A stretch of DNA of 64,000 nt from positions 1,982,501 through 2,046,500 of the forward strand of contig BSQZ01000006.1 in assembly GCA_033239005.1 (NCBI GenBank). The letters run 5' to 3'. Below the pieces are notes generated by a model. The model had not been told where the DNA came from, did no database searches, and saw only the letters and a list, made by a program, of their open reading frames with translations. Positions 38,965-50,925 of this stretch are shown here, in pieces (position 1 is the first letter of the stretch; each line of letters opens with the position of its first letter). This DNA is from Lamellibrachia satsuma. Its lineage: Eukaryota; Annelida; Polychaeta; Sabellida; Siboglinidae. The position numbers were made by a program, and so were the translations under genes.

Positions 38965-39310
38965 ACAGTAACCACGCACAATGTACACTGAACTACGGAA
39001 CAATTTGTACAGTAACCACGCACAATGCACACTGAACTACGGAACATGTACATTATTGAACATGTTGTGCATAAAGCACATTTAATCACCTTTTTCGAAG
39101 CTCGAATTCGCTTATTTAACCTGCATTGAGCACCATCTTGCCTCTTTTATTCGCAAGATGACGACACTGAAAGCGTGTTAAATATACGAATTCGAGCATC
39201 GAAAAAGCTAATTAAATGTTTTTTTCGCACACCATGTTTAATAAGTTACATATTCCGTAGTTCAGTATGCATTGTGCATGCACTGTTCATGGTTACTATA
39301 CACATTGTAT
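38965..39310. mobile_element. Fold-back element (long inverted arms)
   Basis: The left arm (about 38975-39125) is the reverse complement of the right arm (about 39165-39310): shared blocks include CACTGAACTACGGAACATGT, CATTTAATCACCTTTTTCGA and CTCGAATTCG, with about 40 bp between arms. The outer 43 bp of the left arm is tandemly duplicated (38957-39043). Mostly 80-90% similar by eye. No coding sequence; superfamily unassigned. Confidence 0.75.
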
Positions 39311-40784
39311 GTTGTAACGGCGACACTGAGGTGAGCCATCATATCATTTCGGTTTCAAACTCGATGCATCTAGAATTCATGAAGCTCGCCAACGAGAAAT
39401 GAATGAGACACATTTCTACAAAACCCATCAACGTAGCGCCATCTACCGTATCCATTTTACGATAGTGGTGCCACCTTTCGAACACACTGGATTCAAGTCA
39501 CGCAAAGGAAATACTGAATGGTCGATTATTCGCACATTCATGTGTGACCGGGTGTTACCAACCCAACGCCGACATCCCCAAACAAACGAGTACCATGTAT
39601 TTAAACAAAAGCCCGTACTGTCAATTTGCTTATAATAATGAATACTATTAAAAACGCATTTTTAAGTTGACTATTTGCGATGGCTTTACTTCGTCAACTC
39701 GAATCCACTGCCACTGCATGGACCACGGTGACTGGAACTTACGTGGTTAGTTAATGTTAAAAATGCACGCGACTAGACGAGCTATGCATATACCCAGGTT
39801 GTCAAACAGCGTCAAACAGCACCAGTGGCACGAATGTGGACCTACATTAACACAACACCAACACGTGTACGTTGAACGATACCTTTGCCAGCGCATGTCT
39901 TTCGAAGCCGCCCGCAGGTGCGAATGACCTACTTACTGGCTGACGACGCGTAGGCCTACGGAAGACCAAACTATGACAGACCTACAAGCGGTGGACGCAG
40001 TGAGCCGCACCTGGCCATTCAAACCCTAATTCGCCTACCGATATTACACACATTTTCGTGTACTCTGCATTTGGATAGCTCTCCCATTTGTCCTACTCTC
40101 AATAATTAACCCTCTTATTATGTTTATACTTATATTATTCCCACTACACATACTACGCATTTAAATATAATACTAGTAATATAATTGGTAAATAAAGTAA
40201 AATAGGGTTTGTAGAAATTAGAGTTTATCCTGAGTTGAATCTTAGTTATCTTAATTATTATTTATTTATTGACAACAGTTACTAAATCCTGAAAAAAACT
40301 TAGATTGAACTGAATAAAAAATCCTCTGACTCGCCATTTATACTCTCTGAAATTTTCCTTGCGCATTAACATTTCATGCATACCAATCCATTCATATTCC
40401 TGGCGAGCAACTAGACGATCAATTGGTAGTTCGTGACATGTGCCATTTTAATGTAAATGCCTGTCGCCAATCCCGAGAAAAGATGCGAGTTGATAAATAC
40501 GCTGCATTAATATTAAATATTTTGATCACCTACCTACTAACGTAAATCCAATTTGTTGTTTATCACGCGACTGGGGCGCGGCCGCCTCACGTAGATATCA
40601 TGTTTACTCATGTGTCTGCATGTTTGCATGAATTAGAACTAACCGATATGTAACCTGACAAAATCCACAATTACCTAACATGAATTTAATGCAGTGTTAA
40701 AAACAAAGGTTTGTGCCATTATGTCTTGTACATCGAGGTACTTCAATACATGTATTTCTTGTACATCGTAAATCCGATTCGTTG
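39311..40784. other. No gene recognized
   Basis: AT-rich, with a GC-richer 39740-40030. Short frames only. No repeats recognized. Confidence 0.5.
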
Positions 40785-41165
40785 GTGTCCACATATATAG
40801 TGTGTGAATAGTTTATGTAACATCCGCAGTCGATTTAATAAAAAAAAGTCAATGCCGATCATGTTCGTAACTTCTTGCCCACCCTTTCGCCGATCACATG
40901 ATAAAGTTGCGAAATTTCACCATGGGTGAAATTCGTGAGTTTTCAGCGTTTCCACTTTCAGCGTTTACACTTCACATAATATTTGATTTGATCAAACATT
41001 CAGTAATTTAATAGTTTGTCTGATGATTTCACACAAAAAAAGCTATATTCAAAAGTTGCACAAACAAGTTAGCATGCTTCAGTGGATACTATAGGTAGGC
41101 TTGATTTTTCGCAACATTAATTTGAAAGGAGACTAGCAGAAAACATCGAATTGATGAGAGACTTT
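40785..41165 (+). repeat. Unclassified interspersed family, copy 2
   Basis: Colinear with the copy at 31337-32025, from GTGTGAATAGTTTATGTAAC through CATCGAATTGATGAGAG, without the minisatellite. The GCCGATCACATGA region is single copy here. Confidence 0.75.
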
Positions 41166-42204
41166 TACAGAAACACCAAAAATTACTAGCGAATGAGAAG
41201 TGGCAATTTGCGCGTTGGGCTAGTTATTAGCAGCCAAGAGAGTTGAATCGGTTAGTTGTCTATGCGGTATACGGCTAACCGATATTTCGTTACGACAGTC
41301 CATTTTGATGTCAACACCACGTGTTATCAATTTCACTTCTAATTTCTTTTTCCAAAATGGCGGAAAACGTAAATAGCTTACGGGACACAGGAAAGTAAAC
41401 AATATTAAAAAAAAATAGTTTGTCTTTAATTAAGCAGAGTAGAGATATCAGAACACCAAATTATATTTATAAATACTGACAGAGATGTATCACTGACATA
41501 TGGCTACACACATTGTACATACCTATATTTCACACACAAATCCATGATGCAGCAAAACATTGTACGTTATATTACAATTGTCATGTAAGATGTTTACATC
41601 CCATATATTAAGTAGTAAATAATAGACCCTATTAAGATACATGCATTGTAGCCTCATAGCTTGCATTTGCATTATCAGCATGGCTAGCCACTTTATGTTG
41701 TATACAATATTAGTTTTTCAATATTATCGTGTTTGAACACCTTTTCGGTAATAATATAGATATTGTTGTTTTGCCCTTTACTGTGAATATTGAAAGCACG
41801 CGCGCGCGCACGCACACACACACACGCACGTGCACAGTGCGACTATGTAACGAACATACAATTCATAATATCATACTAAAATAATAAATATAGCAGTAGG
41901 GGTGACTGGGGCTAGTCTTTACACATTTAAGTTAAGGTTACTTTTTTGCTGAAAAATATGTTAAATTAATTATTTCTGTCAACGTATGCATTACATTTAT
42001 TATTCGTATTAATAAAATGTACAATACCAATGATATTCCACACACGTATACATCTTATACACAGCGTACATAGCAATGTAGGTGTTCACAGCTTTATATA
42101 AGATGCTCTTGTTTTTTTAGTTACCGGAGTTCTACTTAACAAACAATTATAAATGGAATATAAATTATTGAATAGATTATGAAATAGTTAATGCAAATAT
42201 ATAT
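41166..42204. other. AT-rich spacer
   Basis: Short (CG/CA)n run at 41799-41830. No gene recognized. Confidence 0.5.
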
Positions 42205-42420
42205 GTAGTGCGACTTCTACTTGATTGAATGCTACATACACGTTCACACTCATGCACACACTCAAGAACATCCATATTTCAAATAATCGTGCGATATTTA
42301 TTAATTGCTCAAATGGAGATGTGCTATAAAGATTTAACAAGATTTAGCACAATTGCCATCCACGGCAAACCAAGTATAACCAAGTATAACCAAGTAGGAC
42401 GACTCTTGTTACACTTAGGG
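42205..42420 (-). mobile_element. Interspersed repeat with LINE 3' tail motif
   Basis: 42205-42315 is the inverted counterpart of 1-112. It is followed by AAAGATTTAACAAGATTTAG (42329-42348), the same tail motif found at 45119-45137, and by triplicated AACCAAGTAT. This suggests a short, 5'-truncated minus-strand LINE end. Confidence 0.5.
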
Positions 42421-42490
42421 AACGACAGTGTTTTAGTTGTTGTAGTAGGCCTACACCAGTTTCCAGAGGAAATCGGAGTGTAACTTAAAC

Positions 42491-42787
42491 CAGTGTTCGA
42501 AATGAGGGCGGTCTGGGGAAGGATCCAGGACCCCCCATGAGGCACGAGGGACTTCCCATAAGAAAGACAAATGTAAGCTTGGGGGTCCCACATTTTATCT
42601 TTGTACCGACGTAATTACCCTTCAGCTGTTGCACAGGTCGCTATGATAGCAAGCAAGTCTTTTCAAAAAATAGGCGCTAACAGCCATTAAAATGTGCATG
42701 AAAAGAAAAAAAATGTAAACATTTTTTTTGGGGAGTGACCAATTTTTTAAGGGACCCCCAAGAGTCAGTGGTCATTTCGAACCCTGG
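42491..42787. mobile_element. hAT-like MITE, about 297 bp
   Basis: Inverted termini CAGTGTTCGAAATGA (left) and reverse complement of CCAGGGTTCGAAATGA (right), flanked by ACTTAAAC (42483-42490) and ACTGAAAC (42788-42795), a 7-of-8 match. The length of the duplication and CAG(G)GTTCGAAAT termini fit hAT. The interior repeats GGGACCCCC-type motifs near both ends. Confidence 0.72.
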
Positions 42788-43499
42788 ACTGAAACAAACA
42801 GTGGTATCTCAAAGTGACTACTAGTGCAACGTTAAACTATTGCACTATGAGTGAACAATGAAAGCGGTTGTAACCATTAAAGCCAATGTCTCCCTATATA
42901 CTAGCATTATAACACCATAACAAAGTAATGTATCCACAACCCAACATCATTAGCCAATGCTAATTCACTTCAATGTGACCTTGAATACATGACGTACTGA
43001 ACGTGATCCATATATCATACATATCGTATGACTTCAATTATTGTTTTGCGTAATGTTCTCCACTTGGTCTTATTCTTGGCGATCCGAAGCAGCTGCTCCA
43101 TTTCGGCCCTTGTCTTCAGCCAGCACAACCAAACTTCAATCTTATCCAGCAACGCGGTTTGGAAGCAAGAACAGATCATTCCCCCAGGTGTGGTGCTCCA
43201 AATATTGATGGCTGAAGTATTCCATCAAAGGTGACAAGAGCTACCATTACGCCTGCCGGAAGTTTCTGACATTAACAGAAATAAAGGATCATGCATATAC
43301 TGTTGATGGCTTCAACAAATGGAAGGTGTCATGTGATATAGGCAAGGGTTTAATTCAACATGATAAATCGAAATCCCATTTGAAGGCTGTGGTAACGTGG
43401 ATAGAACGAGAATCTAGAAAGTCCAGCGGCGCCTTCGTCGAAATAAATTCATTCAGAAAAACATATATTACATATATACTTACCTACTTGGTCCTCTTC
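42788..43499. other. No gene recognized
   Basis: Mixed AT-rich sequence with frames under 70 codons. The right end may be the 3' region of the next LINE. Confidence 0.45.
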
Positions 43500-44390
43500 A
43501 CTCAAGGTAGAGCATAGGTCCGATACGAATCTTTTCCAATGCACTATGTTGTTTGTTGATTTCTTAATTTCTTTCCAGGTGGTTCCATGTTTCTTTACTT
43601 CCTCGTCTATTTATCTCCTCCAACTAGTTTTGGGTCTGCCTGTTTTTCTTTTTCCTTGTGGATTCCAGTCTATGGTCTATCTCGTGACATTGTTGGTTTG
43701 TTTTCGGAGGGTGTGTCCTATCCATGTCCATGTTCTTCTTGCTATCTCTCTCCTGATGCTGTGTTGGTCAGTCTTCCTTTGTTTGTGGTTTTATCTTGCT
43801 ATTTGGTTTTGACGATATATCTCAGACATTTGTTAATGAATGTTGGTAGCATTCGGGTTGTTGTCTTGGTTACTCTCCACGTCTCAGAGCCATATAGCAG
43901 CACACTTTTCACGTTGGTGTTGAAGATTCTGATATGGCTTCGTGTTGAGAAAGATGGTGTGTTCCACACTGTCTTTAAAATGCTGAATGCATGCCTGGCC
44001 TTTCCAATCCTGTTTTTGACATCTTCATCTGTTCCTCCTTTGTCTGCCACTACACTTCCCAGATAGGTGAATTTTTTGTCCTCCTCTATATATTTTCCCT
44101 TCAGCTGTACATTAGCTTGTTGTAAACTGTTCACCTTTAGGTCCTTTAGTAGTTTTGTTTTCGGTATGTTTATTTTCAAGCCTGTCTTTTCTGCTTCCTG
44201 CGTCAATTTGCTGGACTGCTTTTGCATTTTTTTGAGTGAATGTGATAGTAGACAGATGTCGTCTGCAAAATCTAGATCATCCAACTGTTTAGTGTATGTC
44301 CACTGGATGCCATTTTGGCCCTGTTTAACAGTCTCTCTCATTATCCTATCTATCACCATAATAAAAATGAATGGTGATAGGATGTACTTC
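43500..44390 (-). mobile_element. LINE fragment A: RT C-terminal half, minus strand
   Basis: Minus-strand frame from 44390 reads 'ILSPFIFIMVIDRIMRETV' (end of motif B) and 'QLDDLDFADDICLLSH' (motif C with both Asp). It then gives 'GLKINIPKTKLLK', 'FTYLGSVVADKGGTDEDVKN', 'IRIFNTNVKSVLLYGSETW' and 'INKCLRYIVKTKW'. Past a frame change, 43800-43500 carries 'RRTWTWIGHTLRK', 'GKRKTGRPKTSWRR' and 'WKRFVSDLCST', the tail of the same protein class. It is the class whose endonuclease is often annotated as craniofacial development protein 2-like. Truncated on the 5' side at about 44390, where a plus-strand LINE begins. Confidence 0.88.
43799..44390 (-). pseudogene. Reverse transcriptase fragment (LINE A)
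   Basis: About 195 codons stay open with catalytic FADD intact, so decay is moderate. Motifs 0-A and most of B are missing, so no enzyme can be made. The remaining C-terminal 100 residues continue in other frames below 43799. Confidence 0.85.
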
Positions 44391-45112
44391 AGTAAAGGCA
44401 AATATAAAGAGATGAGAACGTATCTAGCGAATATAAATTGGAAAAACTTGCAAGTGCAAGACAGCAACATAATGCTGGACTTGTTTAAAATATGAGACTG
44501 ATGGCATTATAGAGAGATTTGTTCCATTGAGATAACAAGGGAAAGTCTACAGGACGAAACACCTGTCAAAAAGGCTATTAAAAATTGCTCACAAGCAGAT
44601 GCTGTGGGGGTAAGTAAACACACTGGAAATGTGGAAAGCTAAAAAGAGGCATTTAACCTAGCTGCAACTAAAATAAGAAAATCCAAAAGACCTTTGACAA
44701 AAAAAATTGGCACGAAATAAAAAAAGTGGCAGCAAGAGGTTTCAATGCTTATGTAAGGGGTAAACAGAAAGTTCGAGATAAGGTCGGACCACTGGGTTTC
44801 AAATGGCACAGGTCCTGAATGAATATTTCAGCTCAGTGTTTACCACAGAAGATATCAGCTCACTTCCAGTTATTAAATTTGAGGGCGATAAATAGGATTA
44901 TTTAGAGCAGTTATGTGTAACTCCTGAAATGATAGCAAAGAAAAATAAGAAGAGGAAAGATAATAAATCACATGGAGTTGATGGGATACCACCAAAACTG
45001 CTAAAGGAAAATGTTGATCAAATTAGTACACCACTTGCAAAAGTGTTTAACCTGTCATTAGAAGAAGGAATAGTTCCTTCATAATGGAAAGAAGCAAACA
45101 TTACGCCGCTAT

Positions 45113-45509
45113 TTAGATTTAACAAGATTTAACAAGATTGCCATCCCAAACAACAAGTTCCAGATGGCAAGTGGACAAGGAAGCCATTGGCTTATTGAGA
45201 GTCCAACAATTTTATCATCTATGTGTAGCCCGCTCTTATCATATATATGTCAATTCTATTTTTAAACAAATTGACACTACTAGCACTAACACAATCATTT
45301 GGTAGTTTGTTCCATTCATTTATCACCCTCTGTGAGAAAGAGTACTTTCTCATGTTCAACCTACACTGTTCCTTAACTAATGCTACTTTGTTTCCTCTGG
45401 TTCTACTGCCTTATTTAAGTTTGAAGAACATACTCTTATCAACATCCTCATAACCCTTCACTATTTTAAACACTGCTATTTGGACTCCTCTTAGTCTCCT
45501 GGTCTCTAG
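45113..45509 (-). mobile_element. Nested LINE 3' end inserted in LINE B
   Basis: Minus-strand reading gives 'LETRRLRGVQIAVFKIVKGY' (45508 downward), 'LNMRKYSFSQRVINEWNKLP' and 'VNLFKNRIDIYM', a CR1-type C-terminus, then a 3' UTR ending in tandem AAATCTTGTT repeats at 45137-45113. It interrupts the host frame exactly between 'ITPLF' and 'KKRSK'. It is a 5'-truncated insertion in opposite orientation; only a short TTT-type match is visible at the junctions as possible duplication. Confidence 0.85.
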
Positions 45510-46086
45510 TGTTTAAGAAGAGATCGAAGAACAAGTCAGAAAATTACAGACTAGTGAACTTAACGTCAATTGTATGCAATTTACTATAAACATTAAATAG
45601 ATACTACATGGTGGAATTCCTTGTAAAACATAACTTAATAAATACATCTCAATATGGGTTCCTAAAAGCAAGGTCATATCTAACCAATTTCTTATTACAA
45701 AATGGATAGATGATGGGTCACCAGTGGATGTTGTCTACTTAGATTTTCAGAAAGTTTTCGATAAAGTGCTACATCAAAGATACACATATACAGACATAAA
45801 TTGTACACTTAAACTAAAAGCCCATAGTATATGTAATGATGTAATCAACTGGATGGAAAAGTGGCGAGATTTCAAACAGGAAATCCGTTTTGGGTGGGCT
45901 ACCACAGGGATCAGTATTAGGACATACACTATTATTAATTATGTTAGTTAGGTGAAACCAGCATCAGGTTTCAGCATTTACACCAGTCAGAAATGCATCC
46001 ATGCATAAAGACATCAATTGTACACAAAGGAGTAACACATGAACAACTTGTAGGTCAGCATATTAATATTATGCAAAGAAGTGTGG

Positions 46087-46329
<243 letters not shown>

Positions 46330-46510
46330 TTATTGTTTAGAAGACATATCTAGCAAAGTACTGACATTTGCAGATGACACAAAAGTATTCAGAAAGGTTA
46401 CAAATGATACCGAAAAACAAAGTTTGCAGGCAGAATTATCTTGATAAATTGGTTAAATGGTCATAAAAATGACAAGTGTTATTCAATTTTGGGAAGATAA
46501 AGCTAAAGAT

Positions 46511-46960
46511 CAAGCAACAGCTGACGATGTATTGAAGCTTTGCGACCAGAGACGAGAGCTCATAAAGAAAGGAACCACAAACGAAGAAGTGCATAATAAG
46601 TACCAAGAACTAAAAGAACTAAATAAGACATCATAAAAAGAATGAGAAAAGAAAAGAACGACTGAAATTGAGACTGGGATGATGGGAAACACTAGACAAG
46701 CTTATTCCGCCTTGAAAGCCCTCACCAAAAAAAGATCAAGCCGATCGTCAAACATAGAAGACAAAAACGGCACCCTCTTTACCGAACAAGGCAGTACTTG
46801 GGAGATGGACCGAGTACTGCGAAGAATTCTACACCTAAGAAATGAACACAGATGATATCCTCGGAACACCGCCTCAAAATGAAAATGTTGATACGCCCAT
46901 TCTCCGAGCAGAAGTAGAAGAGGCAATCCGAATGCTGAAGACACAAAGAGAGTTTACAAT
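46511..46960 (+). mobile_element. LINE fragment C: EN-RT linker, plus strand
   Basis: Plus-strand pieces 'VLKLCDQRRELIKKGTTNEE' (46530), 'QAYSALKALTKKRSSRSSNI' and 'EDKNGTLFTEQG' (46693-46790), and 'EMNTDDILGTPPQNENVDTP' followed by 'EVEEAIRMLKTQRE' (46840-46952) match the connector before the RT of the same LINE class as fragment A. Three frames are used, so it is broken. It ends abruptly before RT motif 0. Confidence 0.75.
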
Positions 46961-47639
46961 TCTTCCGACATACGCAGTCTTACTTTCCACATGTCTGACT
47001 CACACGTGCCCTTCACTTGACATCCGGGCGCTCACGCCGGGCTATACGACCTTTCTGTGTCCACTCTACTTCATCGTGATCTGCTCGCCGAGATCATCAC
47101 ACGTGTATCCAGCCTCTTTTTATACTCCTTCTTTCTAACAGATAACACATGACACTAGTTCGCCAGTCACCGTCTCATGGTCTAGTGCACCAAGAAAACA
47201 CCCCTTAAATCGGGTAATACTCTGGTCCTTGTCTACTTAATGTGCATCATTCTCTAAGATAAACAAACCCGCGCCCTAGATACGTACACGGGCATCTTTC
47301 AGCAAACATGTTACATAATACTGTTAGGCTCCAACAAAGACCGATGCATTCGTTCATTCATTCTTGAAAGGTTAAACTAATAAATAAAGAAACAGGAAAT
47401 AATATTTTCATAACAAAAACACCAGAAATGCTACATTAGTAATAACCTGCTGAGCTTAATGAGCCTGGGGTGCCTCTGTAGGCTACACTAGTGGCACCTA
47501 GTTGTTGGCCTAACACTGTACTGTACAAATGATTGTACTGTGCGTGTGAGTGTGTGTAACTGAAATATAAGAGACTCTGTCGTTATATCTAACCCAACTT
47601 TCGATGTATGCCGGTGTGCTAACAGCAAGACAATATTAT
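46961..47639. other. No gene recognized
   Basis: Mixed to AT-rich sequence with no identifiable features. Confidence 0.5.
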
Positions 47640-47958
47640 GACTATGTTTTTGAAACTGAGCCTCACTGTTGAGGGCTACCTGTATAAAATGTTTTTGAAA
47701 CTGAGCCTCACTGTTGAGGGCTACCTGTATAAAATGTTTTTGAAACTGAGCCTCACTGTTGAGGGCTACCTGTATAAAATGTTTTTGAAACTGAGCCTCA
47801 CTGTTGAGGGCTACCTGTATAAAATGTTTTTGAAACTGAGCCTCACTGTTGAGGGCTACCTGTAAAAATATTTTTGAAACTTAGCCTCACTGTTGAGGGC
47901 TACCTGTATAAAATGTTTTTGAAACTGAGCCTCACTGTTGAGGGCTACCTGTATAAAA
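47640..47958 (+). repeat. 45-bp minisatellite, 7 copies
   Basis: Unit AAAATGTTTTTGAAACTGAG, CCTCACTGTTGAGGGCTACC, TGTAT. Almost identical copies. Period is a multiple of 3 and each unit has an ATG, giving an artificial 15-residue repeat frame. Unit sequence is unrelated to the 45-bp array at 20.8 kb. Confidence 0.96.
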
Positions 47959-48350
47959 TGCGTGTGTACGGTTGTAGCACTTTTTAGTTGACTTGAAACT
48001 CGAGTCCTCATGTACGACTCAGGTCGCATTTTATTTGCGTCTTGATGACTTGGGACTTGACTCCTTGGTCTGGACAGAAATTACTTTTAGTCAAGTAGTG
48101 TTTAAGTAAGTTACTCTTATTTTATTCAAGTACAAGAAGTAGTTATGCAACCACTGGTTATATTAAAATTTGTTTTATATGGTGATAGTGACCTTGTTTT
48201 GCCATCTTCTCCGTGTTTATAAAGTTGTTAACCATGAACATAGCTTTACATACGTCACCCAGGCAAGTAAGCAAAAGAACATTATTCGGCTAATTTTACA
48301 TTTGATTCCGCCCGAACGCTACTTGGGTTAAAATGGTTCTACGGCTACAC
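47959..48350. other. ACTTG-motif repeat and AT-rich spacer
   Basis: 47985-48075 carries alternating ACTTG/GACTC motifs related to 26.5 and 26.75 kb. The rest shows nothing. Confidence 0.45.
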
Positions 48351-48353
48351 TTA

Positions 48354-48496
48354 ATGCCCGTTCACACGAGCAATCAGTCGCCTAACCAATCTGATGCATC
48401 GTTTCTTGTTGCTTTCAAGAAATCATACGCCCAGTTAGTTGGGCGACGCTGTGTCGCCCGACCAATCAGACAACTATTCGCTCGCGTGAAGGGCAT
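48354..48496. mobile_element. PIF/Harbinger-type MITE, 143 bp
   Basis: Inverted termini ATGCCCGTTCACACGAGC and reverse complement ATGCCCTTCACGCGAGC, flanked on both sides by TTA (48351-48353 and 48497-48499), the usual Harbinger target duplication. A second inner inverted block (CGCCTAACCAATCTGA / TCTGATTGGTCGGGCGA) is visible. No coding. Confidence 0.75.
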
Positions 48497-48524
48497 TTAC
48501 ACTGGTGTAATATTGCTTGTACAA

Positions 48525-48527
48525 ATA

Positions 48528-48621
<94 letters not shown>
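48525..48621. repeat. (TA)n microsatellite
   Basis: About 48 TA units, 28 bp downstream of the Harbinger-type MITE. Confidence 0.96.
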
Positions 48622-48626
<5 letters not shown>

Positions 48627-49790
48627 ATGACAGCTTAACAATTTTTGTAACACTGTAAGCAACGCGTGGAAAAGATCAATTCGAAAAGAACGTATCCATC
48701 ATCCATTTCGTCCTCTAATATATATGCATTTTTACAGCACACGCTTTAAGTTTCGCTTGGTGACACCAGGTGGCACCACGCTCAACCAGATATGCAAAGC
48801 TCTTCCAGTCGCATCTACAGTCGTCATCATGTTACATACAAACTAATTGAAGCGAGGTTACCGGAGCACATGATTGCCTCGTCTACGAATAGAATACTGC
48901 CCTGGTTTTTAAAACCCGATACACTTCCTTGGGCAGGTCGAGAACTTGTTGTGACGGGGGCGCGGTGACTGCGACACCCGGCATTGTCTGTGTACATAGA
49001 GCAGTGTCACTAGAGTGGGACAAAGAGCACCCTTTAGAGATAAACATTATTATTACGGTTAACACAGTAACACAAACACACTTCACATCTAAATGCTAAT
49101 AGAATTGCATAACCTTAGTAAAAACACAACAATAAAAAATACATTTTGGTTGCAGTCTACACATTTTGCAAATTTCGTCATGTGGGGCAAAACGCATCAC
49201 AGGTTAACGTTGCGCTCACTATTGTATATTATATGTTAGGTTATTATTATTTCCATGGTTATGTATTTTGCAATAATTTGTTGGAACATTGAACATATTA
49301 ATGTGCAACATCGTTCTGTAGACTATATTTAGTTTAGAGGTAATGTTCAAACAAATATGATAACACATGCAATTAGAAAGCCAGCGATATCAAAGCTCCT
49401 GTTTATTAGTCAGTTGACATAAGCAGGTGGTTTATTCCACAAATAATGTATGCCACATTACCGCTCGTACGGCACTGCTACAATAAGATATAGGGGAATA
49501 AATAGAGAAGTACTTGTTTTTAGCTAAAGTACTTATGCAATCGGACCGTTTAAATCTGTTCAATTTGTTGTATAATATGGGACAGTAACAAACTCAAATT
49601 GATATATTTATATTATACACTTTAATGAGTGTTGTTCTAAAATCGAACCGAACTAAATTGCTCTGGCTTCATGTTGCATCGTTTGATTGGGAGACTGGTC
49701 GGTGCGCTTTATTCCACGAAACTCCGCATAGGGGAAAGGCGAGTAAACGGGACACTGTGATATTTTGATATTTGTACCGTGGCACTTCTA
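48622..49790. other. No gene recognized
   Basis: AT-rich with no frames above 70 codons and no recognizable repeats. Confidence 0.5.
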
Positions 49791-49794
49791 CTTT

Positions 49795-50925
49795 ACTACT
49801 CTGAGGATTACAACCTTGTCGCGGTGGAGTAGCTTGTGTGCTTCAGTGATCCTGAGAGCTATGCCGGCTGGGATACGTGTATCCCTAGTAGGTTTAACCA
49901 TGCCGGACTGGTCGAGGGTGAGATTCCAGACTAAGAGTGATCCCTGGTCCTCCAGGTTGGGGGTTGGGCGGCAGGCTAACAACTTGCTCCCGTAAAAACA
50001 ACAGATGTTACAGAAACATGTACAAGAAATCCAGCCTTTCTGATGGGTGATATTGGCGCTCGTTCTTCGACAGAGGATAGCATGAATGGTGATCGCCAAA
50101 GCCGTAAGGAAGCTAACACCAATATGGAGCCGTTAGTACATCCACGAAAACAGATCAAGGTTGCGTGTTGGAATGTGAGGACGATGAACGCAGATGGTAA
50201 AACTGAGCAAATTGTAGATGAAATGAATAACTATGGCATAGACATACTGGGAATCAGCGAGAGTAGGTGACTGGAATAGGAAAAGTCAGACTAGAAGGAG
50301 GGGAGAAAGTGTTGTATTCTGGGGTAGAAACCAGGCACGAGTTTGGTGTTGGGATAATAATATCTAAGAAGAACAGGAACACACTTCTCAAATGGCATCC
50401 AGTGAATGAACGAATTATTACTGCTAGATTCTTTTCAAAACACATAAAGATGACTGTAGTTTACTGCTACGCGCCCACAAACGATGCAAGCGATGTGGAT
50501 AAGGAGCACTTCTATGAAGTTTTGCACGGTAGAACAACAGCAGCACCGAAACATGACATGCTTGTGGTCCTTGGAGACATGAATGTAAAAATTTCAAACG
50601 AAAAACTGTATGAAGAGGTAGAAATAAGCAGGATAACAGACATCATCAAGGCTAGACGATGGAGTTTTATTGGCCATATCCTTCGATTTGAAAATACAAA
50701 TGACTGCCGTATAGTGATGAATTGGACACCTGTGGGAAAGAGGGCGATCGGAAGACCAAAAGAGACATGGCGAAGAATGGCGGAAAAAGAACGAGATGCG
50801 TTTGGGTGGACATCATGGGCAGAGGCGGCACAGAGGGCGGCTGACAGGGCGGAATGGCGGACTTTTGTACATGCCCTATGCGACACATGGCGCCCAAGGG
50901 ATCCGTAAGCCGTAAACCTCTACTT
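49795..50925 (+). mobile_element. Internally deleted LINE: 5' UTR + endonuclease joined to C-terminal tail
   Basis: 49795-50040 resembles the 5' UTR of this LINE class (GTGCTTCAGTGATCCTGAGA ... AGGTTGGGGGTTGGGCGGCA). 50043-50265 starts an ORF with 'VACWNVRTMNADGKTEQI', then 'YGIDILGISESR'. After a one-base loss (AGGTG-ACTGG where AGGTGGACTGG is expected) the frame resumes at 50267 with 'TGIGKVRL' and continues through 'VVYCYAPTNDA' and 'VVLGDMNVKI'. It then passes without a break into 'RRWSFIGHILRFENTNDCRI' and 'GKRAIGRPKETWRRMAEKER', the C-terminal tail. The whole RT domain and half of the endonuclease are absent. Confidence 0.85.
50043..50908 (+). pseudogene. Endonuclease-tail fusion ORF of the deleted LINE
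   Basis: Two frames of 76 and 213 codons joined by a single-base deletion near 50265. The second encodes the middle of an APE-type endonuclease (GDMN block at about residues 103-107) fused in frame, at about residue 118, to the LINE C-terminal tail ending 'LCDTWRPRDP'. Later endonuclease residues (the SDH region) are missing, so no nuclease activity is expected. Confidence 0.8.

Noticed and set aside
38003..38971. A 322-codon secreted repeat protein
   Set aside because: Product of the 35-bp minisatellite cycling through frames; the non-repeat tail has no recognizable domain.
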